Assembly: GCA_937925385.1 (NCBI GenBank)
Contig: CALEWN010000205.1
Location: forward strand, 1 to 12,461
DNA length: 12,461 bases
Source: an uncultured Senegalimassilia sp.
Lineage (GTDB): Bacteria; Actinomycetota; Coriobacteriia; Coriobacteriales; Eggerthellaceae
Direction of reading: 5' to 3'
The notes under the pieces were generated by a model, which worked only from the letters and a program-made list of their open reading frames with translations, made no database searches and was not told the origin of the DNA. Every line of letters starts with the position of its first letter. Positions within the stretch are counted from its first letter, which is position 1. Positions 1 through 8,654 of the stretch are shown in pieces. A program made the position numbers and the translations under genes.

Positions 1-40
1 AAACCAGATAACCCACCAAACAACCGGGAATACGGGATAT

Positions 41-52
41 TATTTCGAAATA
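41..52. promoter_or_regulatory. 12-bp palindrome just upstream of the cysK -35 box, candidate operator
   Basis: TATTTCGAAATA is a perfect 12-bp palindrome that lies five bases before the -35 hexamer of the cysK promoter and stands out as AT-rich in GC-rich DNA. It could be a binding site for a sulfur-responsive regulator or simply AT-rich promoter DNA. I do not recognise it as a known CymR or CysB site. Confidence 0.3.
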
Positions 53-56
53 GATA

Positions 57-84
57 TTGACATTGCCTAGAGACATAGTAGGAT
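57..84 (+). promoter_or_regulatory. Candidate sigma-70 promoter of cysK
   Basis: A perfect -35 TTGACA (57-62) is followed after 16 bp by a -10-like TAGGAT (79-84). Transcription would start near 91. This makes the ATG at 92 essentially leaderless and supports the second in-frame ATG at 149, which has a real ribosome binding site. Confidence 0.5.
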
Positions 85-148
85 AACAGGCATGAAAACG
101 GCGTTCCGCACGTGGCAATCAACGGCGGACAAGCGAGAGAGGAACATC

Positions 149-1078
149 ATGACCATCCACAAGAGCGTGTCCGAGTTGATCGGCGGCACCCCGTTGGTGG
201 AGCTGTCCAACTACGAGAAGAATCACAACCTTGAGGCAACCATCGTGGGCAAGGTGGAGCTGTTCAACCCCGCCGGTTCGGTGAAGGACCGTATCGCGAA
301 GGCGATGCTCGACCAGGCCGAGGCCGAGGGCAAGCTGGATGCCGACACCGTCATCATCGAGCCGACCTCCGGCAACACCGGCATCGGCCTGTGCTCGCTG
401 GCCGCCGCCCGCGGTAACCGCATCATCATCACCATGCCGGAAACCATGTCGGTCGAGCGTCGCAACCTCATGAAGGCCTACGGCGCCGAGCTGGTGCTAA
501 CCGACGGCAGCAAGGGCATGAAGGGCGCCATCGCCCGCGCGTCCGAGCTGGCCGAGGAAATTCCGAACTCGTTCATTCCCAGCCAGTTCACGAATCCGGC
601 GAACCCCGCCGTCCATGAGCGCACCACCGGTCCCGAGATTTGGGCGGATACCGATGGCAAGGTGGACATCCTGGTCTCCGGCGTGGGCACCGGCGGCACG
701 CTTTCCGGCACGGGCAAGTATCTGAAGTCGCAGAACCCCGACATCAAGGTGGTCGCCGTGGAGCCCGCCGGCTCCCCGGTGCTGAGCGAGGGCCATGGCG
801 GCGCGCATAAGATCCAGGGCATCGGCGCGGGCTTCGTGCCCGACACGCTGGACCAGTCGGTCTACGACGAGGTGCTGCCCATCACCGACGAGGAGGCGTT
901 CCAGGCCGGTCGCGAGCTGGCGGGCAAGGATGGCCTGCTGGTGGGAATCTCCTCCGGCGCCGCGGTTGCCGCCGCAACGAAGCTGGCGCAGCGCCCCGAG
1001 AACAAGGGCAAACTGATCGTGGCGGTGCTCCCCGATACCGGCGAGCGTTACCTGTCCACGGCGATGTTCAACTTCTAG
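149..1078 (+). CDS. cysK: Cysteine synthase A (O-acetylserine sulfhydrylase)
   Basis: PLP-dependent beta-replacement enzyme that makes L-cysteine from O-acetyl-L-serine and sulfide in the cytoplasm. From ATG 149 the product is 309 aa, the usual CysK length. Visible motifs are the N-terminal GGTPLVEL, the Schiff-base lysine in AGSVKDR (K46), the substrate loop TSGNTG (73-78), the phosphate-binding GTGGT (180-184) and the late GISSGAA serine (266-272) that contacts the pyridine nitrogen in the fold. An in-frame ATG at 92 would add 19 residues, but it sits at the predicted transcription start, while ATG 149 is preceded by GAGAGAGG at good spacing, so 149 is chosen. It looks monocistronic: a promoter lies just upstream and a hairpin terminator about 70 bases after the stop. 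No serine acetyltransferase gene is adjacent. A cystathionine beta-synthase-like role is less likely because there is no extra domain. Confidence 0.95.
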   Translation: MTIHKSVSELIGGTPLVELSNYEKNHNLEATIVGKVELFNPAGSVKDRIAKAMLDQAEAEGKLDADTVIIEPTSGNTGIGLCSLAAARGNRIIITMPETMSVERRNLMKAYGAELVLTDGSKGMKGAIARASELAEEIPNSFIPSQFTNPANPAVHERTTGPEIWADTDGKVDILVSGVGTGGTLSGTGKYLKSQNPDIKVVAVEPAGSPVLSEGHGGAHKIQGIGAGFVPDTLDQSVYDEVLPITDEEAFQAGRELAGKDGLLVGISSGAAVAAATKLAQRPENKGKLIVAVLPDTGERYLSTAMFNF

Positions 1079-1130
1079 GGAACGCAAACCGCCTGCTTTG
1101 CGGTGAAGTGATGCAGGTTGGCGGATAAGA

Positions 1131-1182
1131 GAGAACTCGGCGAAGGCGCCCCGCTCCAAACAGGAGCGGGGCGCTTTGCGCG
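1131..1182 (+). repeat. Structured intergenic repeat, copy 1
   Basis: Begins with GAGAACTCGG and contains the 12-bp hairpin described as the cysK terminator. It aligns without gaps to copy 2 at 1370-1421, with 36 of 52 positions identical by my hand count. The flanks and the CCCC/GGGG base of the stem are conserved, while the upper stem changes in a compensatory way. Confidence 0.65.
1146..1177 (+). terminator. Hairpin terminator after cysK
   Basis: A perfect 12-bp GC-rich stem (1146-1157 with 1163-1174), a 5-base AAACA loop and then TTT. The T tract is short, so termination may be partial. It lies 68 bases after the cysK stop and is also the core of repeat copy 1. Confidence 0.6.
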
Positions 1183-1195
1183 TTAGGCGGGGTTT

Positions 1196-1261
1196 GCGTG
1201 CAAAGTGGCGTTTGCTTGCGAAGCGGGCTGTGCGCCCAGCGGGTGCTTGCATGCGAAGCGG
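1196..1261. repeat. Short 13-base repeats, three of four copies
   Basis: GCGTGCAAAGTGG (1196-1208), GCTTGCGAAGCGG (1214-1226) and GCATGCGAAGCGG (1249-1261) match one consensus, GCNTGCRARGYGG. A fourth copy, GCGTGCAAGGTGG, is at 1417-1429 at the end of repeat copy 2. Spacing is irregular (18, 35 and 168 bases), so this is neither a CRISPR nor a regular tandem array. Function unknown. Confidence 0.45.
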
Positions 1262-1369
1262 AATCGTGCGCGATAGGTAGGCCATGCCGGATAACACGGG
1301 GTGTCGATTCCTGATGATTCGCTCGTCGATTGCGGCATCGGCGCAATTTCGGTGCAATAGGGCGAATGG

Positions 1370-1421
1370 GAGAACTCGGAGGAAGTACCCCATTTCGGGT
1401 AGGAATGGGGCGCTTCGCGTG
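1370..1421 (+). repeat. Structured intergenic repeat, copy 2
   Basis: Starts with the same GAGAACTCGG as copy 1 and folds into CCCCATTTC / GGAATGGGG (1388-1396 with 1402-1410, one G-U pair) around a 5-base loop, then continues CGCTTCGCG. It has the same stem length position for position as copy 1, although the upper stem sequence differs. No T tract follows, so it is unlikely to be a strong terminator. Confidence 0.6.
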
Positions 1422-1502
1422 CAAGGTGGGCTTTTGCGGTCGGCGCGAGATACGACCCCGTTACAATTTGCCTGCCGATCGTCGCGCTCGTGCGACCTTG
1501 GG

Positions 1503-1508
1503 TACAAT
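1503..1508 (+). promoter_or_regulatory. Weak -10 candidate for the HdeD-like gene
   Basis: TACAAT stands about 120 bases before the chosen start and is followed by an A-rich stretch. No recognisable -35 is found at 16-18 bp upstream, so this is only a candidate. Confidence 0.25.
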
Positions 1509-1629
1509 AAAGGAAACGTTGGGGGTGGGGGAAACCCACCCAACGCGATAAGGGCGGGAAAGCTCGTCTGATGCGATAGTGACGGGGTTCCCGTCTCGCA
1601 TGAAAGGTTATCGGGGAAAGGGGTGCATC

Positions 1630-4589
<2,960 letters not shown>

Positions 4590-4787
4590 CACGTGGCGGC
4601 TCCGTTTGGGCTGCTTCGCAAGCGTCGACCGCAAACGCCCCGGTGCGCATTCGCGATATTCGCCAGATGACGAAGCGACCGGCGTGCGCGCTTTGCCTGC
4701 GGCGGCACCCCGTGGGACGTTTCGCCGGGTGGGCCGACCGCGCAAATCTACCGGATACCGGCGTTCCCGAGCCGTTCACATGAAGGA
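4590..4787. other. Spacer after ligA
   Basis: About 200 bases between the ligA stop and the operator region of the next operon. No gene, no T-tract terminator and no clear repeat were found. Transcription from ligA may therefore run toward the nik promoter region, although this cannot be decided by eye. Confidence 0.5.
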
Positions 4788-4810
4788 GTTACGAATTTGA
4801 CATTCGTAAC
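4788..4810. promoter_or_regulatory. NikR-like operator, upstream copy
   Basis: A dyad GTTACG-N11-CGTAAC with arms that extend to GTTACGAA / TTCGTAAC. In the wider form it reads GAGTTAC-N13-GTAACAT, one mismatch per arm from the downstream copy. Its centre lies near -47 relative to the predicted start. A TTGACA sits exactly at the dyad centre, but it is 31 bp from the -10 and so is not a working -35 for it. Confidence 0.65.
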
Positions 4811-4830
4811 ATCGAATCGGCGGGCGCGCC

Positions 4831-4839
4831 TGCTATAGT
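4831..4839 (+). promoter_or_regulatory. Extended -10 promoter of the nik operon
   Basis: TGCTATAGT fits an extended -10 (TGn plus TATAGT). Transcription should start near 4845-4846, inside the left arm of the downstream operator, so a bound repressor would block initiation. No good -35 is present at the normal distance. Confidence 0.6.
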
Positions 4840-4866
4840 GTGTTACGGAATCTCACCTCGTAACAC
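4840..4866. promoter_or_regulatory. NikR-like operator, downstream copy
   Basis: Perfect dyad GTGTTAC-N13-GTAACAC placed across the predicted transcription start. It has the same GTTACG-N11-CGTAAC core as the upstream copy, and both arms are displaced by exactly 54 bp. From memory, this arm sequence and spacing equal the NikR-box consensus reported for deltaproteobacterial nickel transporter genes. No nikR gene lies in the window. Confidence 0.7.
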
Positions 4867-4913
4867 CAGGCAGGCGCGCAATGAAATCGCAGACGTCGCG
4901 CGCCTTCGCCTGG
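4866..4913 (+). promoter_or_regulatory. Stem-loop in the nikA 5' leader
   Basis: In the predicted leader RNA, CCAGGC plus AGGCGCGC (4866-4879) pairs with GCGCGCCT plus GCCTGG (4898-4905 and 4908-4913). This gives 14 bp interrupted only by a 2-base TC bulge, with an 18-base loop. It ends seven bases before the AAAGGA ribosome site of nikA. It may stabilise the message or regulate translation. I do not recognise the NiCo (czcD) riboswitch layout in it. Confidence 0.5.
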
Positions 4914-4932
4914 TCGATGAAAGGATATCTTG

Positions 4933-6567
4933 ATGAAGACCTTCTCCAGGCGTACGTTTTTGCAGGTGGCGGGCGTAAGCGCCGCCGCAGTGGGCTTCGG
5001 CGGCGTGCTGAGCGCCTGCGCCGGCGGCTCCAATGCGGGCTCCGGCTCCGCCGCTAGCGGTGAGCACGCATCTCAGGTTACCGTCTCCATGCCGGTGAGC
5101 AGCGAGCCTGCTGCCGGCTTCGACCCGTTCGTCTCCTGGGGCTGCGGCGAGCATGTGCACGAGCCGCTCATCCAGTCCACGCTTCTGACCACGAAGGCCG
5201 ACATGGGCTTCGAGAACGACCTTGCAACGGCGTACACGTGCAGCGACGATGGCCTGACCTGGACGTTCGCCATCCGCACCGATGCCAAGTTCACCAACGG
5301 CAAGCCGGTTACCGCCCATGACGTGGCGTATACCATCAACGGCGTTGCCAGCAACGAGGCCAGCGAGTGCGACCTGACCATGGTCGACAAGGCCGTCGCC
5401 GTCGACGACGAGACCTGCGAGGTTCATCTGAACAAGCCGTTCAACGCGCTGCTGTACACGCTGGCGGTTATCGGCATCGTGCCTGATGGCGGCCATGATG
5501 CCGATTACGGCAGCAACCCGGTGGGCAGCGGCCGTTACATGCTCGAGCAATGGGATCGCGGCCAGCAGGTCATCCTGAAGGCCAACCCCGACTACTATGG
5601 CGAGGCGCCGAAGATCGAGCGCGTCGTGGTGGTGTTCATGGAGGAGGACGCCAGCCTGGCGGCCACCCGTTCCGGCCAGGTGGACGTCGCGTTCACGACG
5701 GCCACCTTCGCCGACCAGCAGCCGAAGGGTTACGACCTGCTGAACTGCGCTTCCGTCGATTCTCGCGGCATCTCCCTGCCCACCATCGCGCCGGGCGCCA
5801 CCAAGAAGCAGACGGGCGATGAGTATCCCGCCGGCAACGCGGTGACGCAGGACCTGGCGCTGCGCCGCGCCATCAACTACGGTGTGAAGCGTCAGACGCT
5901 CATCGACAACGTGCTGAACGGCTACGGCCAGATCGCCTACAGCGTGGGCGACAATATGCCCTGGTCGTCCGAGGCCATGAAGTGCGAGGAAGATCTTGCT
6001 CGCGCAAAGGCCCTGCTCGACGAGGCGGGCTGGGTAGCCGGCGCCGACGGCGTGCGCGCCAAGGACGGCGTGACGGCCGCGTTCGACCTGTACTATTCGT
6101 CCTCCGATTCGGTGCGCCAGGCCATCGCCATGGAGTTCGCCAACCAGATGAACGAGCTGGGCATCAAGGTGACGCCAAAGGGCGCAAGCTGGGATGATAT
6201 CTACCAGCATCAGTTCAGCGACCCGGTCGTGTGGGGTTGGGGCTCCAACAGCCCGATCGAGGTGTACAACCTGAACTACTCCACGGGCAACGGCAATTAC
6301 TCCTGCTACGAGAACGCCGCGGTCGACGCGCACCTGAACGCCGCACTGGCCAACCCCGTGGTCGCCGATTCGTATGACGAATGGAAGCTGGCCATGTGGG
6401 ACGGCGAAAACGGTCCGGCGCCGCAGGGCGATGCCACGTGGGTGTGGTTCGCCAACGTCGATCACCTGTACTTCGTGGCCGAGGGCTTGAAGGTTGCCGA
6501 GCAGAAGCCGCATCCGCATGGTCACGGCTGGTCGATCGTGAACAACGTCGACAAGTGGAGCTGGTAG
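4933..6567 (+). CDS. nikA: Nickel/peptide-type ABC transporter substrate-binding lipoprotein (Tat-exported)
   Basis: A family 5 solute-binding protein (SBP_bac_5) that captures substrate outside the membrane for the NikBC permease. The 544-aa product starts with a twin-arginine signal (SRRTFLQ, R6-R7), a hydrophobic stretch and a lipobox LSAC with C29 as the lipid anchor, so it is predicted to be a Tat-exported lipoprotein. The family core is seen in DGLTWTFAIRTDAKFTNGKPVT-type sequence followed by AHDVAYTI, then GSGRYML and ANPDYYGEAPKIE. Near the C terminus is HPHGHGW (H527, H529, H531), which suits a metal ligand or chelate. Start: ATG 4933 follows AAAGGA by a normal gap; the adjacent TTG at 4930 is rejected. 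It is first in the operon, under two NikR-like operators. Nickel is inferred from operator and histidines; a dipeptide or metallophore substrate remains possible. Confidence 0.8.
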   Translation: MKTFSRRTFLQVAGVSAAAVGFGGVLSACAGGSNAGSGSAASGEHASQVTVSMPVSSEPAAGFDPFVSWGCGEHVHEPLIQSTLLTTKADMGFENDLATAYTCSDDGLTWTFAIRTDAKFTNGKPVTAHDVAYTINGVASNEASECDLTMVDKAVAVDDETCEVHLNKPFNALLYTLAVIGIVPDGGHDADYGSNPVGSGRYMLEQWDRGQQVILKANPDYYGEAPKIERVVVVFMEEDASLAATRSGQVDVAFTTATFADQQPKGYDLLNCASVDSRGISLPTIAPGATKKQTGDEYPAGNAVTQDLALRRAINYGVKRQTLIDNVLNGYGQIAYSVGDNMPWSSEAMKCEEDLARAKALLDEAGWVAGADGVRAKDGVTAAFDLYYSSSDSVRQAIAMEFANQMNELGIKVTPKGASWDDIYQHQFSDPVVWGWGSNSPIEVYNLNYSTGNGNYSCYENAAVDAHLNAALANPVVADSYDEWKLAMWDGENGPAPQGDATWVWFANVDHLYFVAEGLKVAEQKPHPHGHGWSIVNNVDKWSW

Positions 6568-6585
6568 CAACCGGCTGAACGCCGC

Positions 6586-6618
6586 GGGGGCGGGGCGTGC
6601 GAACGCACCTCCGTCCCC
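6586..6618 (+). terminator. Long hairpin just after nikA, probable mRNA 3'-end protector
   Basis: Ten pairs (6586-6595 with 6609-6618, two G-U) continue through a single bulged C into GTGC/GCAC around a GAAC loop. It begins 19 bases after the nikA stop and has no T tract, so it is more likely to block 3' exonucleases than to end transcription. Confidence 0.5.
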
Positions 6619-6633
6619 TGTTCGCCGGTAGGG

Positions 6634-6665
6634 GCGGGGCTTGCCGTAGGGCTTGCCCCGCTTTT
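6634..6665 (+). terminator. Terminator-like hairpin between nikA and nikB
   Basis: GCGGGGC (6634-6640) pairs with GCCCCGC (6655-6661), with an inner GCC/GGC pair set and loop GTAG, followed by TTTT. Partial termination here would leave more nikA than nikBCDE message, as is usual for binding-protein operons. Confidence 0.55.
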
Positions 6666-6810
6666 GCGGTTCTAGCGGCTTGGCTTGGGGCGGCGCGTTC
6701 GCCTGCTCGAAGGCGGTTGCGAACAGGCTCCTTCGGCGATTGAAGAGGTTTTGAGCTTGGAAGTCGAAGGGCTTCCGGGGAAGATTTCGAGATTTGGGAC
6801 ATTAGTAGGT

Positions 6811-7794
6811 ATGACGAAGTATCTTGCTCGACATATCGTGCGGTTCGTGCTGCTCATGTTGGCGGTGGGGCTGGTGGTGTTCGCGCTGGTGAGCGCCTCG
6901 CCCATCGACCCTGTTCAGGCCAACGTGGGGCAGGCCGCATATGTGAACATGTCGGAGGCCAAGCGCGCGCAGCTGGCCAGCTATTGGGGCGGCGACGTGC
7001 CGTTTTGGGAGCGGTTCGCCAACTGGGCGGGCGCGCTTTTGCACGGCGATATGGGAACGTCGCTCAGGTTCAACGCGCCCGTGTCCGAGGTTATCGCGCA
7101 CCGCGCGGCCAACTCGCTGGCGCTCATGGGCATCGCGTGGCTGGTCAGCGGCGTGCTAGGTTTCGTGCTGGGCGTCGTTGCCGGCGCGCGCCGCGGCGGG
7201 GCGGTCGACCGCGTGGTGCGCGGCTACTGCTTTCTGCTGGCGTCCACGCCAACGTTTTGGCTGGGTTTGCTTATCCTCATGATCTTCGCCGTGCAGCTGG
7301 GGTGGTTTCCCATCGGGTTCTCCGTGCCCATCGGCGTGTCGGCGGCCGACGTGACGCTTGCCGACGCGGCGCACCATCTGGTGCTTCCCGCGCTCACGCT
7401 TTCGGTGACGGGCGTGGCCAACATCGCGCTGCACACGCGTGAGAAGGTGGTGGACGTGCTGGAAAGCGATTATGTGCGCTTCGCGCGCGCCCGCGGCGAA
7501 TCCGACCTGAGCGTGGTTTTGCACCATTGCCTACGCAACGTGGCGCTGCCGGCGGTCACGCTGCAGTGCGCGTTCATCTCCGAGATCTTCGGCGGATCGG
7601 TACTGGTCGAGCAGGTGTTCTCGTATCCGGGCCTGGGGCAGGCGGCCGTTACCGCCGGCCTGGGCGGCGATGTGGCGCTTCTGGCCGGAATCGCCTTGGT
7701 CAGCGCGGCGTTGGTGTTCGGCGGCAACCTGCTGGCGAACATCCTGTACGGTGTCTTGGACCCGCGCATGCGCGTGAGTGAAGGGAGGGCGTAA
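6811..7794 (+). CDS. nikB: ABC nickel/peptide transporter permease, NikB/DppB type
   Basis: Inner-membrane permease subunit of the NikABCDE importer, forming the translocation path with NikC. It has 327 aa, with an N-terminal membrane segment (about 8-30), a periplasmic loop with the SYWGGDVPFWERF and HGDMGTSLRF motifs typical of DppB/NikB, then about five more helices. The EAA-type cytoplasmic loop that contacts the ATPases is DYVRFARARGESDLSVVLHH followed by NVALPAVT. It ends with the usual YPGLG and NILYGVLDPRMR. ATG 6811 begins MTKYLARHIVRF, the normal family N terminus, but the ribosome site is weak (GGGA eleven bases upstream). An in-frame TTG at 6685 would add 42 non-family residues and overlap the hairpin region, so it is rejected. 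The TAA stop overlaps the nikC ATG by one base (TAATG), which points to translational coupling. Confidence 0.85.
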   Translation: MTKYLARHIVRFVLLMLAVGLVVFALVSASPIDPVQANVGQAAYVNMSEAKRAQLASYWGGDVPFWERFANWAGALLHGDMGTSLRFNAPVSEVIAHRAANSLALMGIAWLVSGVLGFVLGVVAGARRGGAVDRVVRGYCFLLASTPTFWLGLLILMIFAVQLGWFPIGFSVPIGVSAADVTLADAAHHLVLPALTLSVTGVANIALHTREKVVDVLESDYVRFARARGESDLSVVLHHCLRNVALPAVTLQCAFISEIFGGSVLVEQVFSYPGLGQAAVTAGLGGDVALLAGIALVSAALVFGGNLLANILYGVLDPRMRVSEGRA

Positions 7795-8645
7795 TGGAAA
7801 ACGTGCTCCATGCCCCTGCGCAGCGCAGGGCAGGCAACCGCACGGCCACGCTGGCGGCGTGCGTTTTGGCGGCTTTTGCGCTGCTGGTCGTGGTTGCGGC
7901 AGGCATCGCGCTGTATGGCCAGGCAACGGTCACGGATTTCACCGCGAAGAACCTGGCGCCTTCGGTCGAGCACCCCTTCGGCACCGACTGGATGGGCCGC
8001 GACATGCTGGCGCGCACGCTGGCCGGCCTTTCGACCAGCGTGCTGGTGGGTTTGCTGGCGGCCACCGTGTCGTCGGTGATTGCGTTGATCCTCGGCTGCG
8101 CCGCTGCGCTCGGCGGCAAGCGCGTGGATGCCGTGGTCAGCTGGATGATCGACCTGATGATGGGCGTTCCGCACATCGTGCTTTTGGTGCTCATCTCGTT
8201 CGCGCTGGGGAAGGGCTTTTGGGGCGTGACCATCGGCGTTGCCGTGACGCACTGGCCCAGCCTTGCCCGCGTGGTGCGCGCCGAGGTGCTGCAATGCCGT
8301 CAATCGAAGTTTGTGGAAGTCGCGCGCAAGCTGGGGCAAAGCCCGGCGCGCATCGCGCTTCGCCATATGGTGCCGTATGTGCTGCCGCAGTTCGTGGTGG
8401 GTTTGATCCTGCTGTTCCCGCACGCCATTTTGCATGAGGCGTCTATCACGTTCCTGGGCTTCGGCCTGCCGCCCGAGCAGCCGGCCATCGGCGTGATCTT
8501 GAGCGAATCGATGAGCTATCTGTCCACGGGCGCCTGGTGGCTGGCGGTGTTCCCCGGCCTGGCGCTCATGGCGACGGTGCTGTTGTTCGACGTGGCCGGG
8601 CAGAACCTGCGCAAGCTGGTCGACCCGCATACCGCGCAAAAGTAG
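7794..8645 (+). CDS. nikC: ABC nickel/peptide transporter permease, NikC/DppC type
   Basis: Second permease subunit of the importer, 283 aa. A first membrane helix (about 19-41) is followed by the hallmark HPFGTDWMGRDMLART of NikC/DppC proteins, then about five helices. The ATPase-coupling loop is FVEVARKLGQSPARIALRH followed by YVLPQ. Near the end, HEASITFLGFGLPPEQPAIG is also characteristic of this subfamily. Its start codon shares one base with the nikB stop and has GGGAGGG upstream. The next gene begins nine bases after the stop, so nikB, nikC, nikD and nikE are almost certainly one transcript. Sequence alone does not separate nickel from dipeptide transport; the operon-wide evidence does the work. 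Confidence 0.87.
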   Translation: MENVLHAPAQRRAGNRTATLAACVLAAFALLVVVAAGIALYGQATVTDFTAKNLAPSVEHPFGTDWMGRDMLARTLAGLSTSVLVGLLAATVSSVIALILGCAAALGGKRVDAVVSWMIDLMMGVPHIVLLVLISFALGKGFWGVTIGVAVTHWPSLARVVRAEVLQCRQSKFVEVARKLGQSPARIALRHMVPYVLPQFVVGLILLFPHAILHEASITFLGFGLPPEQPAIGVILSESMSYLSTGAWWLAVFPGLALMATVLLFDVAGQNLRKLVDPHTAQK

Positions 8646-8654
8646 GTAGGGAAG

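Larger units (their letters stand above)
1079..1629. other. Gene-free spacer between cysK and the HdeD-like gene
   Basis: About 550 bases without a convincing gene on either strand. It holds the cysK terminator hairpin, a second diverged copy of that hairpin 239 bases further on, four copies of a 13-base motif of the form GCNTGCRARGYGG, and a weak promoter candidate for the next gene. Open frames on both strands here have low-complexity Arg/Pro/Ser-rich translations, no good ribosome binding sites, and are judged spurious. Confidence 0.7.

Noticed and set aside
92..148. Upstream ATG of cysK adding 19 residues
   Set aside because: It lies at the predicted transcription start with no usable leader, and the extra residues are not CysK-like; ATG 149 has a clear ribosome site.
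1196..1429. CRISPR-like array
   Set aside because: Repeats are only 13 bases, diverged, and unevenly spaced (18, 35, 168), with no cas genes nearby.
1284..1571. Small open frames in the cysK-HdeD spacer
   Set aside because: They span structured repeats, lack ribosome sites, and translate to Arg-rich sequence without known motifs.
4797..4839. TTGACA at 4797-4802 as the -35 of the nik promoter
   Set aside because: The gap to TATAGT is 31 bp, far beyond 16-18 bp; no other -10 lies at the correct distance. The hexamer is part of the operator spacer.
4866..4913. NiCo (czcD-type) riboswitch in the nikA leader
   Set aside because: I see a single bulged stem and not the multi-stem junction expected of that class; such riboswitches also usually control metal efflux.
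4881..4935. Small upstream reading frame starting at ATG 4881 in the nikA leader
   Set aside because: No ribosome site precedes it, its start is inside the leader hairpin loop, and it runs on into the nikA coding region in another frame with Arg-rich junk.
4843..6570. A 575-codon minus-strand frame opposite nikA
   Set aside because: It mirrors the nikA codon structure, has no recognisable domain, and runs into the operator region.
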